Part shown: piece by piece, positions 43,701-55,128 of the stretch | How the letters are laid out: the number at the start of each line of letters is the position of its first letter | Numbering within the stretch: the stretch's first letter is position 1 | Source: Pelecanus crispus | Lineage: Eukaryota; Chordata; Aves; Pelecaniformes; Pelecanidae | Assembly (NCBI RefSeq): GCF_030463565.1 | Contig: NC_134661.1 | Location: 7,216,542 to 7,280,541 of the forward strand | Direction: 5' to 3' | DNA: 64,000 bases | Position numbers and translations under genes: made by a program | Notes under the pieces: generated by a model | What the model saw: only the letters and a program-made list of their open reading frames with translations | Told to the model about the DNA's origin: nothing | The model's database searches: none

Positions 43701-46700
43701 TCCTGCCCCAGGATCAGGAAGCCTTGGTAGGGCTACACAGGAATCGGGTGTGATCTAAGGGAGAACAAGAGAGAGGTATAATATAATTTAGAGCCCACAG
43801 AAAAGAGACTGCACAAGACTACAAACCATTGAATGACAGAGATTTAAGACTCAAGATAAACGCAAGGCTGCAGAAGTCCCCTAAGACTGCTGGAAGTCTC
43901 CTGGCTTATGAACACAGCAGACCACGAAACTGTCTCCATTGTGTTGCATGCCTAGAAGCAACGCTGTAAGTAATTCTCTAATTTTTCTTATGCTTATGAC
44001 ACTAACCAGAAAAGCCTATGCAAGCAAACTTCAAGTATTTTAAGAAACGCCTTGTTAGTGAACTAACTCTCTTGAGCACTATTAAAAAAGGTTTTGAAAC
44101 TGTTCTTTGCCAAGATTCCCAAATAATCAAGAGTATTCAGTGCTCCACAAAAAAAAAAAAAAAAAAAAAGACTTGACTGTTCTAGACAAGCCTTCTTCAA
44201 CAGCTAAGCTATTCTTCCACATTCAAAGACAGTGTATTGCATCAATAGTCACCTTTACAGTATTGTGTATTTCTGAGGTCATCAGGTTTCTGGCTGCCAC
44301 AATCACATCCTGGCACTTCTTGTTAGCAAAGTGGGAATTGACATTACGGGCGTATTTCAGTAAATCAGTCGTGTCTCCTTTCAAAAACTGCATGTTCTTC
44401 AAGGCTTTTTCAAATTCCTCTGTCGATTTAATCACCTGAGAAGAGCAGACACATATTCTACATTAAAGTTGGGTATAAACTCTTCCACTCAGCTGAAAGC
44501 AAAGGATGAAACTGGGTTTTAGAGGGCATTAACCATCCAACAGCTTTTCAGCAATCTTTTGGGAAAAGCTGGCTCAGCTGGGGGCCACGATCACACAATA
44601 ATACAGTGTTTGAACTGCAGGTTTGTCCCCCCTGACTGTGCTGGCAACCTAATTCAAAAACCAGAGGAGCAAGATAATCAAATTTCATTACACTGGACTA
44701 CCTGAGGCAACAGGACTGGGAGGTTTATCCTAAACTAGAAGACTGCTTCTGTTTGAAACAGCGCCCCCCCCTTCAGGAAAAGGAGCTTTTGGCCTTCTTC
44801 AGTAGCGGTAAGTTCTGTTTTATGTCTGTGGTTTTAAAAAAAAAATATTATGCGGCCTATGCAAGAAAGCCCTGTGATCATTAAAAACAAACACGAACAG
44901 AGCATTCAGTCCTCAGGAAGCCAGCTGGGCAACCAGCACTGCCACATCACCATCTCCAGCCTCTCACAGAGGCTTGGAGAAGGGCCTTAATCGCACACCC
45001 TGAAAGTCTCCAGGTCTTAGCTAAATATGGCCGAGTTCCACAGATCAGAGCCCTTGCACACTTTACGTGACAGGAATCACAAGCCACAGCTTAACTGAGA
45101 GAAATACACAATTCTAGATTTGCAGAACACAGCTTTTTGTTCAAGCTGGCCATCTGGCATTTCCACCACATAGATCTGAAAGACTTTTGAGACCTACCTC
45201 TATATACTGCTCTAGTTTGCTGCTATTGGTTGGGATTGAATTCACCAGACAGTTCTGAATGAGGCAGTCCGATAACTCTTCCCATATCATATCACCTAGC
45301 AGTTCTGCAAGTGTGACTCTGCACTCCTTTTTATCTTCCGCAGGCTGCTCAAGAGGCACATCTGAATTCAAGGGAACAGAAATGAATTTTAATACACCTG
45401 CTTCCCGGACCAGATGCTTCACCAGTCCATTCAGTCCTTCCTGTCAGAACAGCATCTATCAACTGTTCCATGATCTTATAATGGAGGTACTCTTCTTATC
45501 CAGGCCATGTGCTGGGACTGTAGAACCGCCCACCAGACCAAAAGACAACTGAATTTATGTGTAAACTGAGCCTGCTTTCCCAGCATGTTTATTTCATGAA
45601 ATGCTATCAAAGCCCGGGCCAGTTTCTAGCCGATGGAAGATCCTGCATGTGACCAGCCTGACTGAGAGAGCTCCCTGGATTGCATCATGACTTCCACCTT
45701 TTAGACCTGTGGCATGCAAAGATCTTCAATGCAGTGACTGGTTCATAAGAAAAAAACATTTTACCAAAAAATTAATTCCTTGATCCCGTTGAACCAAAAT
45801 GCTTCCCTCCTTCATTTTCCCAGCTCTGTGAATGCTGGGTCACTTCTAAGTCCAGTTTGACAAGGTGCCAAGCTGTCCAAGAGCACAGCATAGCAAGTTA
45901 ACATCAAGAGCTGCTTAGACCATATTTCAATACTGCTTAACAACCAGATAGTCTAGAAAGCTTCCGCTCCAATTACATGAACAAGGTACTGATCTCAGTC
46001 TAATTCCAAAAGGGAGAAACTACCTACTCAGCAGATACTTGTAGAGAACTTCAAAAATAAGCTTGATCTTGTCAAAAACCTCCATAGGAGAGGAGTGATC
46101 CAAGTTAGGCTCCTCGGACTTAAAACGTAGGATGAACACATCTGACTGTTCCTCTGTGAATGGCTGAAGAGACGGGTATGAAATCAGCGGCTTGAGGATG
46201 TATTTCAGCAACAACTGGCCTGAGAAACAAAAAAAAAAAAAAAGTGGTCTAGCAGAAGGTGTCCCTGCCCATGGCAGGGGGGGTTGGAACTAGATGATCT
46301 TTAAGATCCCTTCCAACCTGAACCATTCTATGATTGATTCTATGTTTTCCAACAGCAGGAGGCAGGCAATTTGCTCCAGTGAGGCCCAATCGTGAGTATT
46401 TTGGACGTAGAGATTCTTCGCATGAAGTGGAATAAACACTCTCTTGATTAGCTGTATCAGGGAACAGCTAATGAGGTAGAACGCTGGGTTTGGTTTCACT
46501 AAAGACCACTTTACTCATGTAAAACACATACAGAGGCCTAAAAAGAGCAGCATATTTAATGTAAAATGAAAAACCAACTTAGCTAGAAACGTGAAATCCT
46601 GTCCTACTATCTGCCATACTTCCTGATTCATTTTATCAACACCTGAGAATGCTGAAGGCCCAGAGGCTTCCTGAAACCAACAGCCTTGCTCTTGGTAGAT

Positions 46701-49700
46701 AAGGTGGAGGTAACTGGAAAAACTCTTTAAACATCAGACCACAAAACCACATAGCCACAGATCAAAACAGTATACTAGAGTAAATTGACAGGAAAGGATA
46801 AATCATTCTGGATAAATAAAGGATAAATAATTTCCTGTTAATAAAAACGAGAGCATTCACCTCACACTCAGTGCAAAACGCAGGCCAAGAGAGAAAGAAG
46901 TCTTCCAGTGGACTGCTGAAGTGAACTGGATCTCAATATCCATCTTAAAACAAGTCAGAACTCATATCCACTCAGGCTACTACAGCTACACTTATCTGGA
47001 TCCACGGTCTGTCTTACCAAAAATTTTAAGCTTGGTGTGCAGTTCTCCTAGGACAGCAAACGCCTGCAGCACAGAAGCAACAGGTGGGCCAGCAATGTCC
47101 TCCTCTTTTGACGGTACTGTGCGTAAGTGCAGTTCTGAATGCATCACCGACTCCAGGCTGCTGCTTTCTAAACAAAAAGAAGAACCATCTCCGTCAAGAG
47201 TGTGGTCCAAGATACAGCAGATCTGAGAAGCTACTGCATTCCTCAGGGGGCAGCTAAAGCAATATTCTACCTCTCCCCATTTCCACAAAACACAATTCCT
47301 GTAAAAGAGCATCAGAAGAGGGCACCGAGTTCCTTGTGTTACAGCGCAGAACAACAGAATGAGAATCAGTCTCTTACAACGATCCAGAATTTTCATTTCA
47401 GCCTCCTTGCAACTGAATGACAATGTAGTGACAATCCCCTCTTCTCCCCATTTCAAGTCAAATCCAAAGGAAGAAGGTTTTTGCTTTTCCAAAGGAAAAG
47501 TTTGTGTTTCAATGAAGACAGCAACGTACAGACTCCTGAGCAGTTCTTGCAATTAGCTGCCTGCAACAAAAGTGGCAACCTGAAAACCTGTCAGAGAAGG
47601 TAAGGTATCCTTAAAACTAGCCTAGTGGGGAAGCATGTTCAGGCTGAACAAAAATTTCAGAAATAGTAGCTTCCAGCTACTACACCGAGCAGGTATTTGA
47701 TAATAAGCAATCTGAAATCTTGGCCCAGCTGATTTCCTCAGGAGCAGAATCGTTGCAAGAGAGCATCCCTTTTCTGATATTTCACAAGACTAGAAAAAGT
47801 ACTCAGAGGCTGGTAACTGTTTTGATCTCTGCCTCAATGTTTTCTAAGAAATACCACAGATGAGGCAGATGAGCTTTCAAAACTCTGTTTAAAATCTACT
47901 GACTACACCGGATTGCTTCTGGAGTATTTAGGTGCTACCATGAGTGGAATGACATCCAAAGAACACTGCCACTCATCGCTCCCATTCGTTAGGTTATGCA
48001 AACAGCAGAAAGAGCTCCTTAAACCAACCTCAGTCCAACAGTATTACTGTATTTCCTCTCTTGTAGGTGCTTGAAACCAGGCATTTCAACTAGTGAAACA
48101 AACTAGAATTGTGAGTACCTTTCGAAGGAGGAAGCTTCCATACAGCCAATTTCTGCCATTCTTCTCCTAGATGATAGAGCATGTTCTGTGTCTGCACTGT
48201 GAGCTCTGTGCCTAGCGCTTTCAGGATCTTCAGCTCAAAGCCCTTGCGGGATTCCAGCATTTTCAGGCTGCTTCGTGCCTGGTGGTAAAAATCAAATACA
48301 AAACATGGGTAACTGTTGCCCATGCCAAGGAAATGCGTCTTGTGAAATTTACTGGAAGTATATATGAACAATATTGTCATAGGCTTAAGAAGTCATTATT
48401 ACCTTTTCCAGCTGTTGAGCTGCTGCAACATACTTCTTTTCCAGCAATGCAGTATTGTACTCTTTAATAGCTGTATCAAACTGCAACAATCAAATAGATT
48501 CAGATGTCACTGTTTATCTGCTATTAGACTACAATATTTTAAATAACACGGCTAGAGACAGGGGAGCCACAGACAGTTATTCAAAAGAGAAGCCCAGAAT
48601 AATGCCACAGCCTGAGCACCAGAGAGGATGACTACTGCTTCATGATTTTAAGCCGCTCCCTCTCCTCACCTCCTGGAGCTTTTTCAGAATACTCAGAACC
48701 AGCGTGTCTCGCTCCAGCTGCTGCTTCAATTCAGTAAATTCAGCAACAGCAACATTTAGATCTCGCTGAACCTAAAATAACAAAGTTCTCAGTTCATTTA
48801 CAGCAAGCAAATGTTATCAGACACATTTCCTCTTAAAAGTGATAATGATTTGACACTTAAAGTATTTCTGTTACTAGAATAATTTGTTGAGGAGGAAAGG
48901 GGCTCTATCCACTCCTTGCTAGGAAGATCCTTAGGAGCACTGGAAACGCTTATAAACTGGTTTCTCTTTTAATATGTTAAGGTTTTTTAAAGGCACTGTA
49001 CAGAAATTCATTCTCAAAAGGCAGTCAAAAGGACTTCAGTGTTCCTTTAACACAGCCATTTAAAATGCAACAATGCATGAACTAAGCCAAAAGTCAATTC
49101 TCAATTAACACTGCTACAGAACCCCAGATGTTGGAAAATCGATCAAAGAAGCAAAAAACAGGGAGTGGGTCTGCAATGCAGCCTGCAGGAGCTGCTCACA
49201 TTCTCCTTAAAGGATTCAGTGAATGTGCACAGCTATGATCTGGGTTCCTGTTCTGCCCGAAAAAGCCGTGGGACCAACACTCTGCCAGACCATTACTGCG
49301 TCGCACCTTACCGCAATCTACAAGACTGATCCTTCTCTCCTGTCTAAAAGAGAGACGTGCGACACTTTTCCAACTGTACAGCAGAGAGCAAACCGTGACC
49401 AAACCTTTAATGACAGTTCTTAACTCACCCCTCCGATGTGGCACACCTCTGCTGCGTGTGTCACCTCGAGGCATTTTTTAGAGGCGATATCATCTGGGGT
49501 TCTTAGCAGTCCTCCTCCCCCAGTCCCCTCGCAACACCCCGTGATGCTGGGGCACAGGTTGGGGTGAAAGCGAAGGGACCCCGCGCCAGCCCCCCAGGAA
49601 GCCCGGGCCGTCACCTCGTTCTCAATGCCCGCTCTCAGCAGGTCGATGTTGCTGGACAGCCCATCCACCTGCGCCACCAGCTCCTCGGCGCTCTGCATGC

Positions 49701-50167
49701 TGGGCAGGAACTCGTTATACTTCTTGTTAATCATGGTGCAGACCTCTCCCTAGGGAAGAGGGATGGTTGGGACACCGGCGCTCTCAGGCGGGCCCTCGCG
49801 AGCGCTCCAGGGCCCGCTCCAGGCCCGCGGCTCCCCGGGCTGGGCCGGCTGCGGGGCAGGGCTGCGGGGCAGGGCTGCCAGCAGCCCCCAGCGCAGGACT
49901 GCCAGCGCCCGGGGACGCTCCAGCTTCACCAGAGCGGGGCGGAGGCGACCCGCAGCAGCGTCGGCCCCGCCGCCGGCCGGGCAGCTCGGGGCCGCCGCCC
50001 CCCCCAGGCTCCGTCCCCCGCCGCCCCCCTCTCCCCGCTCCCGGCCCTGCCTTCAGCTCCTCCACGCGGCGGGAGAGCCGCCCGATGCGGGTGCCCAGGT
50101 CCTCCTTGTCGAGGCGGCCTGAGTGCGCCAGCACGGCGGCCACCAGCGAGCCCGCCGGCGCCGCCAT
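37773..50167 (-). CDS. ZW10: ZW10 kinetochore and ER-Golgi tethering protein
   Basis: ZW10 joins ROD and Zwilch in the RZZ complex, which recruits dynein and checkpoint proteins to kinetochores. With NAG and RINT1 it tethers Golgi-derived vesicles at the ER. Sixteen exons were assembled by splice phase: 50,167-50,051; 49,749-49,615; 48,771-48,670; 48,480-48,403; 48,278-48,119; 47,167-47,018; 46,219-46,028; 45,361-45,198; 44,435-44,253; 43,754-43,516; 42,512-42,441; 41,720-41,551; 40,921-40,791; 40,297-40,166; 39,111-38,909; 37,893-37,773. They total 2,349 bases, or 782 residues (human 779), with no internal stop. Stretches matching the human protein include [16 protein letters not shown] near the start, [20 protein letters not shown] in the middle and the C-terminal AALAKIK. 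The start ATG sits in GCGGCCATGG. Intron 1 uses a GC donor (50,050-50,049). The exon 15 donor lies inside GATCAGTAG, so intron retention would meet a stop at once. An AC repeat abuts the exon 11 donor and a CR1 fragment lies just upstream of the exon 7 acceptor. Confidence 0.97.
42421..42436 (+). repeat. (AC)8 microsatellite at the ZW10 exon 11 donor
   Basis: Eight AC units. On the transcribed strand this reads as (GT)n beginning right after the donor GTAA, so the intron opens with a GT-repeat continuing the splice donor. Confidence 0.9.
44149..44169 (+). repeat. Poly-A tract in ZW10 intron 9
   Basis: An uninterrupted run of 21 A, about 85 bases downstream (in ZW10 sense) of exon 9. No flanking retroelement body is recognisable. 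Confidence 0.9.
46244..46345 (+). mobile_element. CR1 LINE 3'-end fragment
   Basis: About 100 bases match the conserved CR1 3' end: the GTGTCCCTGCCCATGGCAGG box, a GGTTGGAACTAGATGATC box, CTTCCAACC, and an ATTCTATGATTGATTCTATG tail made of short octamer-like repeats. CR1 is the main avian LINE, and 5' truncation to a short 3' end is its normal fate. It lies in ZW10 intron 6, antisense to the gene, with an A-run (about 46,228-46,243) between it and the exon 7 acceptor. Confidence 0.9.
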
Positions 50168-50298
50168 GGCCGCGGCCCCGCGCCCGCCCCGCCCCGCCCC
50201 GCCCCGCCGCGCAGCACCACGGGACGGCGCCGGCGCGGGTCCCGCTACGGCGGCCGGCGAGGGACAGACTGCGCGGGGCGGCTGCCGCTGGGCGGGCG
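49760..50298. promoter_or_regulatory. ZW10: CpG island and GC-box promoter of ZW10
   Basis: GC-rich DNA with dense CpG covers ZW10 exon 1, intron 1 and about 130 bases upstream. Just upstream of the start codon, around 50,184-50,208, four overlapping CCCGCC/CCGCCC elements form Sp1-type GC boxes on the ZW10 side. No TATA box is seen, as expected for a housekeeping gene. The island runs without a gap into the minisatellite. Confidence 0.75.
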
Positions 50299-51670
50299 CC
50301 CGTGGCTGCGGGGGGCCCATGGCTGCGGGGGGGTTCCATGGCTGCGGGGGGTTCCATGGCTGTGGGGGGCCCATGGCTGCGGGGGTTCCATGGCTGTGGG
50401 GGGTTCCATGGCTGCGGGGGGCCCATGGCTGCGGGGGGCCCATGGCTGCGGGGGGTTCCATGGCTGCGGGGGGGAACCTTGGCTGCGGGGGTTCCATGGC
50501 TGCGGGGGGGACACATGGCTGCGGGGGGCCCATGGCTGCGGGGGGGACCCTTGGCTGCGGGGGGACCCTTGGCTGCGGGGGGACCCTTGGCTGCGGGGGG
50601 CCCATGGCTGCGGGGGGCCCATGGCTGCGGGGGTTCCATGGCTGCAGGGGTTCCATGGCTGCGGGGGGTCCATGGCTGTGGGGGGCCCATGGCTGCGGGG
50701 GTTCCATGGCTGTGGGGGGTTCCATGGCTGTGGGGGGTTCCATGGCTGCGGGGGGCCCATGGCTGCGGGGGGCCCATGGCTGCGGGGGGGACCCTTGGCT
50801 GCGGGGGGGACACATGGCTGCGGGGGGCCCATGGCTGCGGGGGGTTCCATGGCTGTGGGGGGCCCATGGCTGCGGGGGGTTCCATGGCTGCGGGGGGACC
50901 CTTGGCTGCGGGGGGGTTCCATGGCTGCGGGGGGGACCCTTGGCTGCGGGGGTTCCATGGCTGCGGGGGGGGACACATGGCTGCGGGGGGCCCATGGCTG
51001 CGGGGGGACCCTTGGCTGCGGGGGTTCCATGGCTGCGGGGGGGACACATGGCTGCGGGGGGCCCTTGGCTGCGGGGGGTTCCATGGCTGCGGGGAGTCCA
51101 TGGCTGTGGGGGGACCCTTGGCTGCAGGGGTTCCATGGCTCCTGTGGGGCTCCATGGCTGCGGGGGGACCCTGGGCTGCTGGGGGACACATGGCAGCTGG
51201 GGATCCACGGCTGCAGGGGGACACATGGTTGCTGGGGGCTGCACTGATGCTGGGGGGACCCTGGGCTGCTGGGGGACACATGGCAGCTGGGGGGACCCTT
51301 GGCTGCGGGGGGGTCCATGGCTCCTGGGGGGCTCCACGGCTTTGAGGAGACCCTTGACTGCGGGGGGACACACGGCTGCAGGGGGTCCACAGCTGCTGGG
51401 GGTTCCGTGGCTGCAGGGGGACACATGGTTGCTGGGGGCTGCACTGATGCTGGGGGGACCCTGGGCTGCGGGGGGACACATGGCTGCGGGGGGCTCCATG
51501 GCTTCGAGGAGACCCATGACTGCGGGGGGACACATGGCTGTGGGGGGTCCACAGATGCTGGGGATTCTGTGGCTGCAGGGGGACCCATGGCAGCTGGGGT
51601 GACCCATGGCTGCTGGGGGACCCATGGCTGCTGGGGGGCACATGGCAGCTGGGGGTCCACAGCTCCTGGG
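50299..51670 (+). repeat. GC-rich minisatellite between ZW10 and CD3 gamma/delta
   Basis: About 1.37 kb of tandem repeats with a 17-19-base unit, core CATGGCTGCGGGGGG followed by CC, TTC, ACC or ACA variants; roughly 70 units. Units are very uniform from 50,299 to about 51,130. They then become more divergent (CTGCTGGGGG, GCAGCTGGGG), with a longer duplicated block of about 59 bases near 51,226-51,284 and 51,428-51,486. Nearly every unit has five or six G in a row on the + strand, so G-quadruplex formation is plausible. Stop codons are rare in all frames, which makes long artefactual open frames on both strands. It fills most of the 1.74 kb between the ZW10 and CD3 gamma/delta start codons. 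Confidence 0.97.
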
Positions 51671-51907
51671 GGACCTGCCACCTCAGGCCCAGCTGTCCTT
51701 GTGCCTTTCCACAGGCATCGTGGCTGGGGCTGCGAGGAGGCAGGCCCAGGGCACCTCAGACATCCCTCAGCGGCTGGGGGAGGGAGGCTCCAGCCCCCGG
51801 CATCCGGTACCTGACAAAGATCTCGGGGCGGGTGGTGCGTTGTGGCGAGGAGCTCTCTCCACGTCCTCTGCTCCGAGTGGAGGAAAGAGCCGCCACCGCT
51901 TTGTGCC
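51671..51907 (+). promoter_or_regulatory. CD3D: Proximal upstream region of CD3 gamma/delta
   Basis: The 237 bases between the end of the minisatellite and the CD3 gamma/delta ATG must hold its 5' untranslated region and core promoter unless a further upstream exon exists. No TATA box is seen. Purine-rich GAGGAAAG near 51,880 resembles an ETS/GGAA site, a type common in T-cell gene promoters. Assignment rests on position. Confidence 0.4.
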
Positions 51908-54889
51908 ATGTGGAGGGGAAGGGGCCTGGGCGCCTGGGCGCTCCTCGCCAGCCTGGCCGTGGCCAGCCGGGGTGTCCGAGGTAAGTCCCCGGTGCCAGCC
52001 TGCGCCCGCCGGCTGCTGCGGTGCTGAGCCCCACGGCTGAAACGGGGGCGATGCCGTGCAGACCGACGCGGTAGGCGGAGACCCTCGGCATGGTGCGCCC
52101 GAGGGACCCTGCACAGGTGGCCAGGCTGGGGCTCGCCCCGCGCGCTGCAGCGGGCCAGCAGCGGCGTCCGTCGGGCACTCGCCATGGTCCGTGGAGCCCG
52201 CTGCCCGTATCGCCTGCGCTGCGGGCATCTCTGCAGGGGTGGGAGGCTGGCTGGGAAACAGGGCCCCGCGGCTCGCTGGGGTTATCCATCACGGCACCTT
52301 GACGCGGGGTTCATAAATGTCGATGGGGAAAAGGGAGCGGATCGGTGCCGCGGTTCATGAGGACAGGATCGCTTTTGATGCCTCTGCCTGCCCTGGACCG
52401 TTGCTGTGGCAGTCCGGAGCCGTGTGCGTCACTCCATGGCTATCCGTGATGGCTCAACCCACCTTGCCATGACAGAGCATGTAAATTTGGACATGGCAGT
52501 ACCGTGGTGCTAGACCAAAGCAGCTATGGGCTTTGTGCCTGGCACAAATACGCAAGCAGGAGAGGCTGTATTCTGTACTCTGCTCCAGCGCTCAGCAAAT
52601 AAGACAAGGAATTTACTCTTCATTTGCAGGCTCTGAAGGTGATGCCTTTGGGCCAAGGAAGCAACTCTGTGTGGGTTTTTGCATGCTTTTCACTAAAAAT
52701 GTTTTTTACTATTGAGTAAAAACCCAAATGGGTTTTGGCCTCCCCATTTGGGCTCAGGTCCTGCCCCGGCTGGTGTGAACATTTCACTTTCTGTTGAGAT
52801 GTCTCTCGCTGCAGTTGCACTTCAATACCAATGCAATCTGTGTGCAGGATGAGGGTCACGCACATACAGTCTGAACGGAGTCCAGGTAGATGCCTGCTTC
52901 CAGTTAGTGTTTGCTCTAATGGAATTTGGATCTCTAAACTACCCAGAGCTACATTAATTTAACCCCCAGTTGAACGCTGGACTACTTTTCCACTGGGTAG
53001 TCTGCTTTTTCTAGAGTTTGTTGTTTGCGGTGTCCTTTCCACTGCTCAGGGGACGGCCCAATGCGATGCTCTCCACAGTAGCCATGTCCATGAATGAGAT
53101 CTCTCAGCTCTGCACCACTGTGAGGGTTGAGAACTCAGCTGTGAAGCTCTCTGCTCTCCTTTTTTTTTACAGGACAGCAAATAAATGTGAAAGAAGTAAA
53201 CGGGAAGGTGTTCTTGCAATGTGCAGGCAGTGCAGGTGAAGTCGCATGGCAGAAAGGTGGGCAGAGCATAGGAAACGCATCCCTGCTGGAGCTGGGTGCG
53301 ATTTATGATGATCCCAGAGGCACATATGCATGTGAAGCAGGAGGAAAATCATACGCCCTCTACGTGCACTATCGAAGTAAGTGTTGCGTACCTGGTTTCT
53401 AGAGCCAGAACTGCTTGGAGTTTTCACCAAAGCAAATTTTTGAGGGAACTACTGATTTCCCAGAATTTGAGGGTGATTCCACCAGTTTGTGGAAGTTCTG
53501 ACAGCTCCTGTGCTAGGTAGCCCTTGGGACAGCCAAGCTGCACCTTCCCCTGCATGCAGTGTCCCCGTGAGAGCTCTACGGCCTCATTTAGTGCCATAAC
53601 CTGGTACTCGTACTGCCTCACTGCCGGCTGCTCACTGTGGCCTGCCCTGAGTGCTGGGGACACATGGCAGCTTGCGCCACTGCCTGGGTCACGCAGCAAG
53701 CCCAGCTTAATCCCTGGGACTGGCAGAGCTGGCTGAGCACTCTGGGCTCCGACTGGCCCTGGTGACAGGGCGAAGGCGGCCAAGGGGCAGGGTCCTGGTC
53801 ACGGCCCTGCTTTCAGTGTTTGTGTCCTTTTGGGCTTCCAGTGTGCCAGAACTGCATCGAAGTGGACGCTCCCACCATCTCGGGGATCGTGGTCGCAGAT
53901 GTTGTCGCCACCATCTTCCTGGCGGTTGCTGTGTACTGCATCACGGGCCAGGACAAGGGACGCATGTCACGAGGTGAGGGGAGAGCCCTGCTGCCGGCGG
54001 GCGGGGACAGGCAGTGCCTGGGCATCTTTGGAGCTGCGTGGTACCTCGGGACTTTCCATTGCTGCCCGCAGACCCCAGTCACTGCAAGCTGCAGGCAGCA
54101 GCCTGCACATGGCGTGGCTAGGGTAGGGATCCATGTGAGCACTCCATGTACCCTTCCTGACCCTGGCCCAGCTTCCCAGAAGAAGCCATCGAATGCGCAA
54201 GGTTCACCAAAAGATCGTGCCAGGGTCAGCTGCTGCTGGCACAGGAACGTCTGAGGCCTTGCAGGGGCTTTCCACCGAGCGTCCCAGAGGAAGTAAAAGC
54301 ACACGGCTGAAAGCAGATGGCCGCTTGGGTTGGTTTGCAAATGTTCACCACACTGCCCATGCCTCCCCTGATCCTTGACCACCTTCTTTTTTCTTTTAGC
54401 TTCTGACAGGCAGAACCTGATTGCCAACGAGCAGCTCTACCAGGTGAGCATGGGCACGCGCACGTGTGTGTGTGTGTAGGGACGGGGACAGCCACCTCTG
54501 CATGGCATGGGGCTGTGTGGTGGGACCGGGGAGGCCACGACAGCCCAGCTGCGGGGGGCTACTCGACGCCACGAGGCACTGAGCCACGCTGGAGGTTGCT
54601 CTCTGCTGGGGCGTTCACAGCTGCCTCCCCCTGAGTGACCCAGAGGATGGGGCAAGCTCAGTTACACCCTGCCTCTTACTCTCTGGGGTTGTTAAGCTCT
54701 GTGTGCGGGGACGGAAAGCTTGCCAAAAGCTTGGCAAAGGGAGGGCTGGGCCAGCTTCTGCCGTGCCCTCCCTCCCAGGGCTGGACAGACACAGCTGTAG
54801 CTCGTCTCACCTTTTTGTCCTCCTAGCCCCTTGGCGAGCGGGACGAAGGACAGTACAGCCGGCTGGCACCTGCCAAGGCCCGCAAGTGA
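51908..54889 (+). CDS. CD3D: CD3 gamma/delta chain of the T-cell receptor complex
   Basis: Signalling subunit that pairs with CD3 epsilon in the T-cell receptor at the plasma membrane. Non-mammals have one gene for the mammalian gamma and delta chains. Five exons: 51,908-51,980; 53,173-53,376; 53,842-53,973; 54,400-54,443; 54,827-54,889; phases agree and give 171 residues. Residues 1-24 form a signal peptide. An Ig-like domain follows with Cys in FLQCAG and TYACEAG and one N-glycosylation site (NAS). The stalk has CQNC (94-97). The transmembrane span, about 104-126, has Asp112, which pairs with TCR basic residues. The ITAM is Tyr150-Gln-Pro-Leu, seven residues, Tyr161-Ser-Arg-Leu, split between the last two exons. 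It resembles human CD3D (NDQVYQPL, QYSHL) more than CD3G. It is head-to-head with ZW10 and convergent with CD3E. Confidence 0.94.
52723..52752. repeat. 10-bp inverted repeat in CD3 gamma/delta intron 1
   Basis: CCCAAATGGG (52,723-52,732) and its exact reverse complement CCCATTTGGG (52,743-52,752) are separated by 10 bases. No role is assigned. Confidence 0.6.
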
Positions 54890-55122
54890 AGTGGGAAGAC
54901 GCTGGGGCCTGTGACTCCTTCACACCGGGGGTGATATTACAGCAAAGCCACCGCCAGTGCCCAAGAGGACTGGTACCCTGCCCTGGCACTGCCTTTGTAA
55001 GCTCACTGCTGGCAGGAGACAGGGCAGGTTTTTGCCTAAAGAGCCCTCCAGCTTCTTGCTAGGATGGGCTGCTTGTACCACTCTGCTCTTTCCGTGACCT
55101 CGTGCACTTCTGTATTCCTCTC

Positions 55123-55128
55123 ATTAAA
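55123..55128 (+). terminator. CD3D: Candidate poly(A) signal of CD3 gamma/delta
   Basis: ATTAAA lies 234 bases past the stop codon and is followed by a pyrimidine-rich, then T/G-containing stretch. It is the first plausible hexamer downstream. Confidence 0.45.

Noticed and set aside
50299-51670. Regular repeat considered as a CRISPR array
   Set aside because: There are no unique spacers between repeats, the unit is only 17-19 bases, and the host is a bird. It is a minisatellite.
49564-52185. Open frames of about 370 to 650 codons on both strands over the minisatellite, translating as Gly/Ala/Pro/His-rich repeats
   Set aside because: They arise because the repeat unit lacks stop codons in most frames. 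Frames on both strands and in several phases are open at once, and part overlaps genuine ZW10 exon 1, so they are not evidence of a protein.
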